64,000 nucleotides of DNA from Chitinophagaceae bacterium (GCA_020403455.1 JADBXP010000005.1:1-64000); one strand, 5' to 3'; counted from the first letter of the stretch, positions 1-9,782 are shown. Made by a program: numbers and translations. Notes: a model not told the origin generated them from the sequence alone.

Positions 1-128
1 AGACCAAAGACCGAGACCAAAGATCAAAGACTGATTCATGTCTTTAGCTTATGGTCTTTAGTCTTTAGAACGGATATCATTTTGTTTTGGAGAATCAAAC
101 CAAAGACCAATTGCCAAAGACCAAAGAC
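1..128. repeat. CAAAGAC-rich long repeat, copy A (cut by window start)
   Basis: This block is identical over 128 bases to 319-446. It is built from short CAAAGACC/CAAAGACT words on its left side and the inverted words GTCTTTAG and GGTCTTTAG in its middle, so each unit could fold into an imperfect hairpin. The right part (GGATATCATTTTGTTTTGG) is not palindromic. No credible reading frame spans it. The copy may extend upstream of the window. Confidence 0.9.
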
Positions 129-264
129 TGTTTCATTTCTTTAGCTATTGGTCTTATTCTCCGATAAGTCTTCCGAATGAAATGAGGGGACTTAACGGCT
201 ATTTGATTTGTGTAAGCGTTTTGTATTATCCGTGAGTAAAATTTTTTGATGACTTTCATTCAAA

Positions 265-302
265 CCGCACAGTCCTTCTCCTCTGTCGAAGAGACTGCGC
301 GG
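265..302. repeat. Hairpin element between repeat copies A and B
   Basis: The arms CCGCACAGTC (265-274) and GACTGCGCGG (293-302) pair over ten positions with one G-T wobble. They are extended inward by CTTC (275-278) and GAAG (288-291) with one bulged base. No T-run follows, so it is not an obvious terminator. It resembles a REP-type intergenic palindrome, but only one copy is visible here. Confidence 0.6.
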
Positions 303-318
303 AGACACCAATTGCCAA

Positions 319-446
319 AGACCAAAGACCGAGACCAAAGATCAAAGACTGATTCATGTCTTTAGCTTATGGTCTTTAGTCTTTAGAACGGATATCATTT
401 TGTTTTGGAGAATCAAACCAAAGACCAATTGCCAAAGACCAAAGAC
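319..446. repeat. CAAAGAC-rich long repeat, copy B
   Basis: This is an exact 128-base copy of 1-128. It runs directly into copy C, with start points 117 bases apart, so B and C are tandem while A is separated from B by about 190 bases. The exact identity of A and B indicates recent duplication or gene conversion. Confidence 0.9.
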
Positions 447-578
447 CGAGACCAAAGATCAAAGACTGATTCGGTCTTTAGTTTATGGTCTTTAGTCTTT
501 AGCACGGATATCATTTTATTTTGGAGCATCAAACCAAAGACCAATTGCCAAAGACCATTTGCCAAAGACCAAAGACTG
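436..578. repeat. CAAAGAC-rich long repeat, copy C (diverged)
   Basis: This is a third, diverged copy. It lacks a couple of bases in the central hairpin, has substitutions such as TTTATTTTGG for TTTGTTTTGG, and carries an extra CCAAAGACC-type word near its right end. A long open frame across B and C is best explained by the repeat sequence having few stops on that strand. Confidence 0.85.
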
Positions 579-628
579 TATCGTCTTTTGCTGCTGGTCT
601 TAAGTCTCTGGGTAAATAGATATGGCGG

Positions 629-667
629 TAAAAAAAATCCCCGTACACCATAAGCGCACGGGGATTT
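629..667 (-). terminator. Intrinsic terminator of the susC-susD operon
   Basis: Read on the minus strand, the arms at 658-667 and 635-644 form a ten-base-pair stem (AAATCCCCGT with ACGGGGATTT) followed directly by a run of T. It lies 23 bases past the susD stop codon. Confidence 0.85.
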
Positions 668-689
668 GTGACAAGTAATCTATACTAGA

Positions 690-2135
690 TTAATAGCCGG
701 GATTCTGTTGGCAAGCTTTATTTACCAACAACTCGGCGATTGAAATAGGCCAGATATATTGATCAGTAGCCGGAGCAACTAAACTTACTGTTCCTTTTGC
801 AGGGAAAGTAGCATTGGTTCGGGTGATATCTGATGTACGGAATCCTTCACCTAATAATTCAATTCTTCTTTCAGTCAGAATCAAATTCACCAAAGCATCT
901 TTATCCGCAGGAGCGAAATCAGCGATGGTGGCATCAGAGCGCTTACGAACTGCATTTAATAAAGCAAGTGCTCGTGAATCAACACTGGTTCCAGCAGCAT
1001 TTCTTGCCAGTGCTTCTGCCAGGTTGAGCATTACTTCTGCGTAACGAATTACCGGACTAGGATCTGCAGCGTTGTTGGGATTCGGAAACTTACTGAGCCA
1101 TGTTTGTCCACCAGATACTACTAGGAAGCTACGACGGGCATCAGTTGCTCTCCAATCAGTATTGGCTGCAATTCCGGCTCCTGTAGTATTCAAAGCAAAC
1201 TCACCACCACCATTAGGTCCGGGATTGTAGTACCAGCCCAAACCATTTTGACCTCCGGGAGGATCTAATGCTGTAAAAGGCATGGATAGGATCATTTCAC
1301 TATTTGTGTAATTAGTGAAAATAGTTGCAAAATTGGGAATCAATTCATTGGCTACACCACTAGCAGCTCTGAAGGGAGCGGCAGTAGGAACAATTTTATT
1401 GGCTTCTGTGATTACATTTGCCCACTGTCCCATATTTAAGTATACCCTTGTTTTCAAAGCAACGGCAGTATTGCGATGTGCTCTATTCGTATTGGCTGCG
1501 GCATTTCCATAAGTAAGTGGCAAATCTGTTTCCGCTTCGTTCAGGTCTTTTATGATTTGTGCATAAGTTTCGGCACCAGTTGCTCTTGCTTGATTTTGGT
1601 CACCACTGGATGTTTCAGGTGTTAGTTTGAGAATGACACCCAATTTAGATCCATTACCATCTGTAAAGGGACGAGCGTATAATTGCATCAGCATGAAGTA
1701 GGCTGTAGCCCGCACCACCTTTGCCTCGGCAATAAGGTTCCGTTTTAGTCCTGCACTAAGCGGAGCAGATGCAAGTCCGTTAATTACTACATTACAACGA
1801 TTGATGGTAGCATAACAAGCTGCCCAAAAACCCTGTACCTCGTTGGCACTGGCTGTTAAGTTGAATTGCCAGGTAAGCCAGGCGGTTACGGCGTTGTTGG
1901 TACGGTTGATGAATTCCTCACCCCGTACATCCTGATAAACCTGGTAGCGTCCGGCATACATTTGTCCGCTTTTCAGGGCAGAATACAAACCGAATACTTG
2001 TTGAACACTGCGGCTGGAATCACTGAAAGCAACCGCATCCGACAATTGTGTTTGCGGAATGGGATTCAGTTTTTCTTTGCTACATCCTACTGCCAGTAAG
2101 GCGAGTAGAACGAAAGATGATATTTTTATTTTCAT
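690..2135 (-). CDS. SusD-like outer-membrane nutrient-binding lipoprotein (RagB/SusD family)
   Basis: This gene encodes a 481-residue SusD/RagB-family surface lipoprotein, which in this family captures an oligosaccharide or peptide and hands it to the partner SusC channel. I start it at the internal ATG at 2135 because this gives a lipoprotein signal (MKIKISSFVLLALLAVGC, lipobox cysteine at residue 18) and leaves a 19-base gap after susC. The open frame itself extends 33 bases further up, into the susC end. The TPR-like helical body and the C-terminal family pattern (RYAEVMLNLAEAL, then LTERRIELLGEGFR, ending QQNPGY) are clear. It follows susC and ends in a strong terminator. The ligand cannot be read from the sequence, and no carbohydrate-active enzyme is adjacent. 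Confidence 0.93.
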   Translation of the reverse strand: MKIKISSFVLLALLAVGCSKEKLNPIPQTQLSDAVAFSDSSRSVQQVFGLYSALKSGQMYAGRYQVYQDVRGEEFINRTNNAVTAWLTWQFNLTASANEVQGFWAACYATINRCNVVINGLASAPLSAGLKRNLIAEAKVVRATAYFMLMQLYARPFTDGNGSKLGVILKLTPETSSGDQNQARATGAETYAQIIKDLNEAETDLPLTYGNAAANTNRAHRNTAVALKTRVYLNMGQWANVITEANKIVPTAAPFRAASGVANELIPNFATIFTNYTNSEMILSMPFTALDPPGGQNGLGWYYNPGPNGGGEFALNTTGAGIAANTDWRATDARRSFLVVSGGQTWLSKFPNPNNAADPSPVIRYAEVMLNLAEALARNAAGTSVDSRALALLNAVRKRSDATIADFAPADKDALVNLILTERRIELLGEGFRTSDITRTNATFPAKGTVSLVAPATDQYIWPISIAELLVNKACQQNPGY

Positions 2136-2154
2136 AACTGTAATATTTAAAAAA

Positions 2155-5100
2155 TTAGAAACCAACATTCACACCGAAATTCACGCTTCTGGCTTGTGGT
2201 ACAGAGTTTCTGTCTACACTTGGGTTTTGATTACCGTTACCATTGGATGAAATTTCTGGATCATATCCGGTATAGGAAGTGAGTGTAAAGGCATTCATTA
2301 CTTGTCCGTAGAATCGGAAGCTGTTGATACCCATTTTATCTGTTACTGATTTTGGCAGTGTGTATCCGAAAGTGATATTACGCAGTTTCAGGAAGTCACC
2401 CTTCTCAATATTTTCACTCATAACTACGCCGGATCCATTAGAGATATTGTCACCAAATACAACCCGAGGAATGTTCGTAACGTCACCTGGTTTCTGCCAT
2501 CTGGTCAACGCTTCTTTGGAGTTGTTCCAGCTTCTCATGTCGCGCATACCGGCTTTTGTTCCGTTGTAAACATAGTTTCCACCGGAGAAGAAGAATAAAA
2601 AGTTAACGTCAAATGATTTCCAACGGAAAGTGTTTTCCCAGCCACCTGTCCATCTAGGCAGGGCTGGTCCAAATAAAACACCATCATTGGCTTGGTCAGC
2701 CACGCGGGGAGCAACAGCTCCGGTTGCAACATTTGTCCAGCGAGATGCGGCAGGAGCAGCATGATTATATTGAACTGCAGTGCCGTCTCTGTAGAAGAAA
2801 ATGCGTTGTCCGTTGGCCGGGTTTACACCACCTGTACGAACAGCAAAAAAACTACCGATAGATTGGCCTACACGAATAAGACTTGGACGCTCCAAACCTG
2901 AAGTAGCAGGGTTGATGTCTGCATTACCGGCTGCCAATGCAGTTACTTTGTTCTCTAGGAAAGTAATGTTGAAATTGGAATTCCAGGTAAAGTCTTTTTT
3001 CTGGATAACATTCATGTTCAATGTAAATTCCCATCCCTTATTGGTCATGCTACCAATGTTGGTGAGGATGGAGTTACCGGGAATACCTCTGGATGGTGCT
3101 TGAGGTTCTGCCAATATCAGGTTATCAACATCGTTCAGAAAATAAGTTGCTTCAAAATTCAAACGACCTTTGAAGAAGCCCATTTCCACACCGATATCTG
3201 TTTTCTTACTGGTTTCCCAGCGCAGATTGCGGTTACCCGCCTGTGAGAATGCAAGTGTTGGATTCGTAGCATATAAACCGCTATTGAAGAAGCTATAAAA
3301 GGCGAAATCTCCTATACCCTGGTTATTACCTACCACACCATAGCTACCTCTTAACTTGAAGTTGCTGAATACTTTGTCAAGACCGGAAGTTTCGAAGAAT
3401 TTCTCCTGACTAACTACCCAACCTGCAGATGCTCCCCAGAAGTTACCATATTTATTTTCGGGGGCAAAAGCTGAGTAACCGTCACGGCGACCATTGATAG
3501 ACAACAAATATTTTTTCTTGTAGTCATAGTTGACACGACCGAAATAAGATACCAGGTAGTTTTCACCGAGGAAAGTTCCTGAAGGAACGATGGTGTTAAA
3601 GCCACCCTGGAATTCATTGAAGAAAGGGTCAGTTACACCCTGGCGGTTAGCACCCCAACCTTCCTGAAAAGTGTACTGCTCTTCAGTACCTACCAGTGCG
3701 GAAACATTGTGGTCGCCAAATGATTTATTATAATTCAATACATTGGTCCAGTTCCAGCGACGGAAGGTCTGTAAAGTATTAAAAACATTACCACCGTTAC
3801 CAACTCCATCACCGTGAAGGGCATTTTGGAATGCTTTATTAACAGTGTTGAGGTTATCAATACCGAATGTAGAGCGGAAGGTTAAACCATCCATTATCTT
3901 GAAACCCAAATAGGCATTTGCGATTACTCGTTCAGTAACTGAACTGAATGTATTCAAATCCAATAATACCTGCGGGTTAGTGAACTGTAGCGGAGTAAGG
4001 TTGGCACCCTGACCAATCGTATTACTTACTCTGTTAATGTTATAACTTCCATCATTCAGGAAAATGGGAACGTTGGGCATCAGGTTAAAACCTAAACGAC
4101 CAATACCTGATGTAGCGAAAGCACCACCCGGAGTAGAACCTGAGTTGACACCGGTATTGTTGCTATTGGCATACTGGAATTTACCACCAATGGTCAAACG
4201 ATCGTTCACTTTGTGATCCAGACTCATCGTAGCATTCAGACGAGTGAAATCATTCTGGCGAATGAAACCTTCTTGTTTGGTGTAAGCAGCACTGAAGAAA
4301 TAGTTGGTCTTATCGTTAGCACCGGATACACTCACATTGTGGTTTTGAGAAATACCGGTCCTGTAGATTACATCGTACCAATCTGTACTCACCGCGCGAC
4401 CATCATTTCCTATATATGGATAGAAACCACGTGTTGTTCCGTTGGGAGGCGTACCTGCGTTGGTCAAACCTTCATTTTTAATGGTTTCATATTCGCGGCC
4501 ATCCAATACGGGAATCAAGTTAAATGGAGTAGTAAAGCCTACCCATGCGTCATAATTTACTTTTGCACGTCCTTGTTTACCTTTTTTAGTAGTAATCAAG
4601 AGTACACCTGCAGAAGCACGGGAACCATAAATCGCAGCAGCAGCAGCATCTTTTAATACATCGATGCTCTCGATGTCGGCAGGGTTGATATCGCCTAATG
4701 GGTTGTTGGCAGCGTTACCGTTACCAATGTCTCCGGAAAAGGTGGGAATTCCATCAATAACAACCAGCGGAAAAGAACTCAAGCTGATCGAGTTAATACC
4801 GCGGATACGAATAACAGGCGGATTGTTTACCACACCATTGGGGATGGTAATATTTACACCGGCTGCACGACCGGACAAACCCTGGTCGAAACTCTGCAAC
4901 GGCATGTCACGCACTTTGTCTCCGGTGATGGTTGAAACGCTTCCGGTAAGGTCTTTCTTGCGTTGTACCCCATAACCCACTACGACTACTTCGTTGAGGT
5001 TGGAGGCAGCACTGCTAAGTTGTGTTGAAACAACAGTTTTTCCGCCAAGGGCAATGGTTTTTTCTTCGAGACCGACATAAGCGACGCGAATGCTCTTCAC

Positions 5101-5313
5101 CTGGTCGCTGACGCGAATGGAATAATTTCCTTTAGCATCTGTAACTGCAGTAGACACAACCGAATTGTTATTACCCATGGCGGAGATGGTAGCTCCTGCC
5201 AGAGGTAGTCCTTTTTCATCGGTGATGGTACCGCTCACTGTTTTGGTTGTTTGGGCACTGATTTGTACGATACTTAATACAAGACAGCCCAATAAAATGG
5301 CGATTTTTTTCAT
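2155..5313 (-). CDS. SusC/RagA-type TonB-linked outer-membrane transporter
   Basis: This is a 1052-residue TonB-dependent channel that imports large nutrients across the outer membrane with its SusD lid, using TonB/ExbBD energy. It has a signal peptide (residues 1-20), a carboxypeptidase-regulatory-like domain (about 22-100), the SusC signature LNEVVVVGYGVQRKKDLTG (106-124), a plug domain with AAAAAIYGSRASAGVLLITTK, and a long beta-barrel ending in an aromatic residue (NFGVNVGF). The length is normal for the family. It is the first gene of the susC-susD operon. No sigma/anti-sigma pair, hybrid sensor or glycoside hydrolase lies next to it, so regulation and substrate are unknown. Confidence 0.95.
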   Translation of the reverse strand: MKKIAILLGCLVLSIVQISAQTTKTVSGTITDEKGLPLAGATISAMGNNNSVVSTAVTDAKGNYSIRVSDQVKSIRVAYVGLEEKTIALGGKTVVSTQLSSAASNLNEVVVVGYGVQRKKDLTGSVSTITGDKVRDMPLQSFDQGLSGRAAGVNITIPNGVVNNPPVIRIRGINSISLSSFPLVVIDGIPTFSGDIGNGNAANNPLGDINPADIESIDVLKDAAAAAIYGSRASAGVLLITTKKGKQGRAKVNYDAWVGFTTPFNLIPVLDGREYETIKNEGLTNAGTPPNGTTRGFYPYIGNDGRAVSTDWYDVIYRTGISQNHNVSVSGANDKTNYFFSAAYTKQEGFIRQNDFTRLNATMSLDHKVNDRLTIGGKFQYANSNNTGVNSGSTPGGAFATSGIGRLGFNLMPNVPIFLNDGSYNINRVSNTIGQGANLTPLQFTNPQVLLDLNTFSSVTERVIANAYLGFKIMDGLTFRSTFGIDNLNTVNKAFQNALHGDGVGNGGNVFNTLQTFRRWNWTNVLNYNKSFGDHNVSALVGTEEQYTFQEGWGANRQGVTDPFFNEFQGGFNTIVPSGTFLGENYLVSYFGRVNYDYKKKYLLSINGRRDGYSAFAPENKYGNFWGASAGWVVSQEKFFETSGLDKVFSNFKLRGSYGVVGNNQGIGDFAFYSFFNSGLYATNPTLAFSQAGNRNLRWETSKKTDIGVEMGFFKGRLNFEATYFLNDVDNLILAEPQAPSRGIPGNSILTNIGSMTNKGWEFTLNMNVIQKKDFTWNSNFNITFLENKVTALAAGNADINPATSGLERPSLIRVGQSIGSFFAVRTGGVNPANGQRIFFYRDGTAVQYNHAAPAASRWTNVATGAVAPRVADQANDGVLFGPALPRWTGGWENTFRWKSFDVNFLFFFSGGNYVYNGTKAGMRDMRSWNNSKEALTRWQKPGDVTNIPRVVFGDNISNGSGVVMSENIEKGDFLKLRNITFGYTLPKSVTDKMGINSFRFYGQVMNAFTLTSYTGYDPEISSNGNGNQNPSVDRNSVPQARSVNFGVNVGF

Positions 5314-5344
5314 TGAAAAATGGTTAAAATGAATGTTAGGAAAA

Positions 5345-5352
5345 CAAATTTA
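5345..5352 (-). promoter_or_regulatory. Possible -7 box (TAAATTTG) for susC
   Basis: On the minus strand TAAATTTG matches the Bacteroidota -7 consensus TAnnTTTG, 31 bases before the susC start. I do not see a convincing -33 TTG at the usual spacing, and the region is very AT-rich, so a chance match is possible. Confidence 0.35.
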
Positions 5353-5554
5353 ATTTTAAATTAACCAACTTCATTGCTAATGTTTATATTTAATAAATTA
5401 ATATATTATATGATTAGCAATAAGGATAACTTATACATGTTTATATATATGTAAAAAAGATCAAGTTCAAATGATAGTTTTTCATCTCATTTTCAAGCCA
5501 GAGTCTTCATCATGAGTTGAAAAAACACGTAATATTACCTTGACAAATTCATTG

Positions 5555-6028
5555 ATGAAACTTACCATTTTTTCCATTGGAAAGGCACACGAAAAATACC
5601 TAGAAGAGGGAATTAAGCTTTATAGCGATAGAATCTCTCACTATTACCCACTCCAGTGGGAAATCATCCCCCCACCCCGGCATGCCGGAAAAATGGAGGA
5701 GTCAGAGTTGAAATGGGAAGAAGGACGCCAGATTTTATCTAGGTTGCAATCAGGTGACTACCTTATTTTACTTGACGAAAGAGGTAAATTATTGTCATCA
5801 CCTGATGTAGCGAAAATGATTGCTCAGAAAGCCAATCAGGGGATGAGTAAACTGGTATTCCTCATTGGTGGTGCTTATGGTGTATCAGAGGATGTGAAAG
5901 CAAGGGCTCAATTTATCTGGAGTCTTTCCCCCCTCGTATTTCCGCACATGCTCGTGCGATTAATCCTTTCAGAACAATTGTATCGTGCCTGTACCATCCT
6001 CCGAAATGAAAAATATCACCATTCATAA
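5555..6028 (+). CDS. rlmH: 23S rRNA (pseudouridine1915-N3)-methyltransferase RlmH
   Basis: RlmH is a small SPOUT-fold enzyme that methylates pseudouridine 1915 in helix 69 of 23S rRNA using S-adenosylmethionine, acting on assembled 70S ribosomes. The product is 157 residues, matching the family. It has the N-terminal MKLTIFSIGK strand, the SAM-binding knot loop FLIGGAYGVSEDV, and the conserved C-terminal RACTILRNEKYHH tail. I chose the ATG at 5555; an in-frame TTG at 5540 would add five residues without support. It is divergent from susC and followed by a rhomboid protease gene. Confidence 0.95.
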   Translation: MKLTIFSIGKAHEKYLEEGIKLYSDRISHYYPLQWEIIPPPRHAGKMEESELKWEEGRQILSRLQSGDYLILLDERGKLLSSPDVAKMIAQKANQGMSKLVFLIGGAYGVSEDVKARAQFIWSLSPLVFPHMLVRLILSEQLYRACTILRNEKYHHS

Positions 6029-6088
6029 ATTTTACGTGCTCACTTTCAATCTCTTTGTTTACATTTATTTCGCATCTTTTTCATTTTT

Positions 6089-6727
6089 ATGCTTTCTGTA
6101 ACCCTGATCATACTTCTCGCCACCTGCCTGCTCTCCTTCCTCGCTTTTTCGAATGATCGTTTGACACACGACCTTATCTTCCACCCTCCCTCTGTTGTCA
6201 ACAACAATCAATGGTATCGTTTTTTTTCCTCCGGTTTAATTCACGCTGATTTTCTTCATCTTGCCTTCAACATGTACACTTTCTACATGTTCGGGGGAAT
6301 GGTCGAAAATGCCTTCCTTCAAATTTTTGGAGATACCGGCAGGATCTTGTATGCGGTCATGTACATAACTGCCCTACCTGCTTCATTAACTTCGAGCTTT
6401 CAAAAACACCGCAATGATTATGATTACTATTGCCTGGGTGCATCGGGAGCTGTATCTGCTGTAATCTTCGCAGGCATATTTCTTTATCCAACGTTGGGTA
6501 TGGGTATCTTCCCCCTCCCCTTCTACATTCCAGCCTTTATTTTCGGTCCGATCTACCTGCTCATTTCTGCTTACCTGAGCAAGAAGTCCGCCGGTTCCAT
6601 TAACCACGCTGCTCATATCTGGGGTGCATTGTATGGAATACTCTTTCTGATCGTCATCTCCTTTGCCTTCAGTGATTTTCAACCGGTGGCAAATTTCTGG
6701 CAAGAAGTCATGGGTTATTTCAGATAA
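6089..6727 (+). CDS. Rhomboid-family intramembrane serine protease
   Basis: This is a 212-residue polytopic membrane protein of the rhomboid family, which cleaves single-span membrane proteins within the bilayer. The catalytic serine is visible in GASG (Ser119) and the catalytic histidine in HAAHIWGALYG (His176). The conserved HLAFNMYTFYMFG segment after loop 1 is at 57-69. About six membrane segments are apparent. Its last 13 bases overlap the end of tilS on the other strand. The substrate is unknown. Confidence 0.9.
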   Translation: MLSVTLIILLATCLLSFLAFSNDRLTHDLIFHPPSVVNNNQWYRFFSSGLIHADFLHLAFNMYTFYMFGGMVENAFLQIFGDTGRILYAVMYITALPASLTSSFQKHRNDYDYYCLGASGAVSAVIFAGIFLYPTLGMGIFPLPFYIPAFIFGPIYLLISAYLSKKSAGSINHAAHIWGALYGILFLIVISFAFSDFQPVANFWQEVMGYFR

Positions 6728-8088
6728 GTCAAGTGCCAGGCCTCCCCTGTAGACTTTTGTAAACGGAAGCGATGGTCTAAACGGATTCCTACCACCCAGA
6801 TGATTTTTTTATTCGTTTCCAAGACAAATATTTTTTCCTTCTCCGTTGCCGAAAGTTTGAGATCAATCAACAATCTACTGATCTTTTTTTTCTTGTTCAA
6901 TCCCAAGGGATAAAAATAATCTCCTTGCTGCCATCGTCTGAGTAGTAAAGGAAATTGAATGGAATCAGCAGGTACATAGATTTCATTTACTGCTGCACCA
7001 TTGGGGATGTTTGTGTAATTCTTTTTTTCTAGCCTTAAGCTTCCTTCACTAAAATTGGTTAGAGGGTTTTCTGCATCGATTGTTATCAGTGCAGTTATCT
7101 GGGTTGCCAATGGTGCAATGACCAGATGTTGCCGATGGCGGATGATGCGATGAGTGGAGGAATGGCAATACTTCCCTGATGCTGATTCCAATAGCTTAAT
7201 GACCTCAGGAATCTGTGCTGCTTGGAACCCAAAGGGATGAATGATTTCCCAGGTATAAGTCGCAAGCGGATTCATTTTTTTCCACCCTGTAACGGAAATA
7301 TATTTTTCATTGTTGCGCCAATCGCTGATTCGCTCGATTTCTTGGGTAACGGACTGACGGTAGATCTGCAATCCTTCTCTGAATCTTTCAATGTTGGCGA
7401 CAAGTTGTTGATCCACATCAGGAAATATTTCCCGCAATGCGGGCATTACCAAATGCCTTAATTTATTTCTGGTATAATGGTCGCTGGCATTCGATGAGTC
7501 TTCCACAAATGCAAGTCCATTTTCCTGCGCATACGCCAATAAATCATTTTTGTAAAACGGTAGTAAGGGGCGAATCAGGTTTTGATTTTTTCTGATCGGT
7601 TGTATGCCAGCTAACCCTTCGAATCCGGTACCTCTCATTAAATGCAACAGCAAGGTTTCAATATTGTCATCTGCATGGTGGGCAGTTAATACCCAGCAGT
7701 TTTTTGTTGGTTGTTGATTGTTTGCTCCATGGATTATTTGTTGCCTTAATTCCGCAAACCATTCGTACCTCAATTCGCGTGCTGCTTCCTGTAGTGAAAG
7801 TTTATTTTCTTCTGCAAATTGGGTTGTGTTTGCTCTTTTAATATGCAATTGAACTTCCCATTGTTTTGCCAATGTCGCAACAAATTGTTCATCCCTGTCG
7901 GACTCTTTGCCCCTTAGCTGGAAATTCATGTGCGCAAGTTGACAGGTAAATCCTGCTCTTTTCATCAGATGAGCTAACACAACACTGTCAACTCCTCCAC
8001 TGATGGCAATGAGAAAGGTGCTGTCTTTGGAAATTGTTGCATCTATTTTTTGTTTCCAATGATGCGCAAATGATAAGAGTAGGTCCAT
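6715..8088 (-). CDS. tilS: tRNA(Ile)-lysidine synthase TilS
   Basis: TilS attaches lysine to C34 of the CAU-anticodon tRNA-Ile so that it reads AUA codons; it is normally essential. The 457-residue protein has the N-type ATP pyrophosphatase P-loop SGGVDS (residues 30-35) and the family signature TAHHADDNIETLLLHLMRGTG. The C-terminal TilS domain contains LLLRRWQQGDYFYPLG. It lies 32 bases downstream of glnS on the same strand, so the two are probably co-transcribed. Its 3' end overlaps the convergent rhomboid gene. Confidence 0.95.
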   Translation of the reverse strand: MDLLLSFAHHWKQKIDATISKDSTFLIAISGGVDSVVLAHLMKRAGFTCQLAHMNFQLRGKESDRDEQFVATLAKQWEVQLHIKRANTTQFAEENKLSLQEAARELRYEWFAELRQQIIHGANNQQPTKNCWVLTAHHADDNIETLLLHLMRGTGFEGLAGIQPIRKNQNLIRPLLPFYKNDLLAYAQENGLAFVEDSSNASDHYTRNKLRHLVMPALREIFPDVDQQLVANIERFREGLQIYRQSVTQEIERISDWRNNEKYISVTGWKKMNPLATYTWEIIHPFGFQAAQIPEVIKLLESASGKYCHSSTHRIIRHRQHLVIAPLATQITALITIDAENPLTNFSEGSLRLEKKNYTNIPNGAAVNEIYVPADSIQFPLLLRRWQQGDYFYPLGLNKKKKISRLLIDLKLSATEKEKIFVLETNKKIIWVVGIRLDHRFRLQKSTGEAWHLTYLK

Positions 8089-8120
8089 TTGAATTCTATT
8101 TGAAGCCTACAGACAAATAT

Positions 8121-9782
8121 TTATTTCTTGGCTGCTTCCTTTGCCCAAGTATCCTTGAGGGTTACCGTTCTGTTGAAAACCGGTTTGTCGGTTTTTGTAT
8201 CGCAATCCCCATAGAAATAGCCCATCCTGATGAACTGGAAACGTGCATCCGCAGGGTCATTTGCAAGGGCAGGTTCTGCCAGTGCGTTTGATAAAATTTG
8301 TTGGGAGTCCGGATGTATGTGATCTAAGAAATTTCCTTCCGCGTTGGCCGGATCTTCAGTCCTGAACAAGCGGTCATACAATCTTACCTCAATAGGTATG
8401 GCATGAGTTTGACTTACCCAATGCAGCGTCCCCTTTACGTTTATTCCGGAAGTGTCTTCACCACTCTTGCTATTGGGAATATGGGAACAACGTAGTTCTG
8501 TGATATTTCCTTGATCATCCTTGATTACTTCATCACAGCGAATGATGTAGGCATGTTTTAGACGTACCATTTGTCCTGGTGCCAGGCGGAAGAATTTTTT
8601 GGGCGGAACTTCCATAAAATCTTCCTGCTCAATGAGCAATTCTCTTGTAAAGGGAATTGAACGGGTTCCTGAATTGGCATCTTCGGGATTATTTTCTCCT
8701 TCCAGCCATTCTATTCCTTCTTGCATGGTAGTGATTACTATGCGCAAAGGATGGAATACCACCATGCGTCGAAGGGCAACCTGATTGAGGTGCTCTCTTA
8801 CACAAAACTCGAGTAAGCCAACATCAATCAGGTTCTCTCTTCTGGCTACACCTATTCTTTCACAAAAGTTTCTAATACTTTCCGGAGTATACCCTCTTCT
8901 GCGCATTCCGCTGATGGTTGGCATGCGGGGATCATCCCATCCGGTAACAAAACCTTCCTGTACCAGTTGCAACAGTTTGCGTTTGCTCATAACGGTGTAC
9001 GTCATGTTTAAACGTGCAAATTCATATTGACGGGAGGGAAATATGCCAAGTTTTTCAATGCACCAGTTGTACAGATCCCGGTGTGGAATGAATTCAAGTG
9101 TACAGATGGAATGAGTAATGTGTTCAATGGAGTCACTCTGTCCATGTGCAAAATCGTACATCGGATAGATGCACCATTTATCTCCTGTTCGGTGGTGATG
9201 CGCATGTTTGATGCGATACAGAACAGGGTCTCTGAGAATCATGTTGGGAGAAGCCATGTCTATCCTTGCTCGAAGAACACGGCTGCCATCAGGATATTTT
9301 CCATCCCGCATGTCACGGAACAACTGTAAATTTTCTTCTACGCTTCTATCAGCAAAACGATTGCGCTGTCCGGCTTGTGTGGGTGTTCCTTTCTGTTCTG
9401 CGATTTCTTCAGGGGAACTATCATCTACATAGGCATCGCCTTGTTGAATGAGTTGTTCCGCATAAGTATATAGTGTATCAAAATAGTCAGAAGCGTATCT
9501 TTCTCTTGCCCATTGAAAGCCCAACCATTTTACATCGTTTCGGATGCTTTCAACATATTCTGTTTCTTCGGTAACCGGATTGGTATCATCGAAACGGAGG
9601 TTGGTTTCTCCCCCATATTTGATGGCAAGTCCAAAATTCAGGCAAATACTTTTAGCATGCCCTATGTGCAGGTAGCCATTGGGTTCGGGTGGAAAACGTG
9701 TTGTTATGGAGGTATGCTTTCCCTCAGCTAAATCACGCTCAATAATCTCTTCGATGAAATTCAGGCTCTTTTCTTCACTCAT
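8121..9782 (-). CDS. glnS: Glutaminyl-tRNA synthetase
   Basis: This class Ic aminoacyl-tRNA synthetase charges tRNA-Gln directly with glutamine. The 553-residue length matches bacterial GlnRS. The ATP-binding HIGH motif is at residues 39-42 within FPPEPNGYLHIGHAK, and the KMSKS counterpart is VMSKR at 264-268. The DDTNP and YDFAHG segments that separate GlnRS from GluRS are present, and the C-terminal half is the beta-barrel anticodon-binding domain. It sits between an upstream secreted-protein gene and tilS on the same strand. Confidence 0.96.
   Translation of the reverse strand: MSEEKSLNFIEEIIERDLAEGKHTSITTRFPPEPNGYLHIGHAKSICLNFGLAIKYGGETNLRFDDTNPVTEETEYVESIRNDVKWLGFQWARERYASDYFDTLYTYAEQLIQQGDAYVDDSSPEEIAEQKGTPTQAGQRNRFADRSVEENLQLFRDMRDGKYPDGSRVLRARIDMASPNMILRDPVLYRIKHAHHHRTGDKWCIYPMYDFAHGQSDSIEHITHSICTLEFIPHRDLYNWCIEKLGIFPSRQYEFARLNMTYTVMSKRKLLQLVQEGFVTGWDDPRMPTISGMRRRGYTPESIRNFCERIGVARRENLIDVGLLEFCVREHLNQVALRRMVVFHPLRIVITTMQEGIEWLEGENNPEDANSGTRSIPFTRELLIEQEDFMEVPPKKFFRLAPGQMVRLKHAYIIRCDEVIKDDQGNITELRCSHIPNSKSGEDTSGINVKGTLHWVSQTHAIPIEVRLYDRLFRTEDPANAEGNFLDHIHPDSQQILSNALAEPALANDPADARFQFIRMGYFYGDCDTKTDKPVFNRTVTLKDTWAKEAAKK

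Noticed and set aside
1..578. CRISPR array
   Set aside because: The repeated unit is over 100 bases, copies are not regularly spaced by unique spacers, and no cas gene is present.
405..653. Plus-strand 82-codon frame in the repeat region
   Set aside because: It runs through repeat copies B and C and into the operon terminator, its amino acid string is only translated repeat, and copies differ by indels that would break the frame.
4213..4656. Long plus-strand frame opposite susC
   Set aside because: It lies fully inside the well-supported susC gene and shows no motif or start signal.
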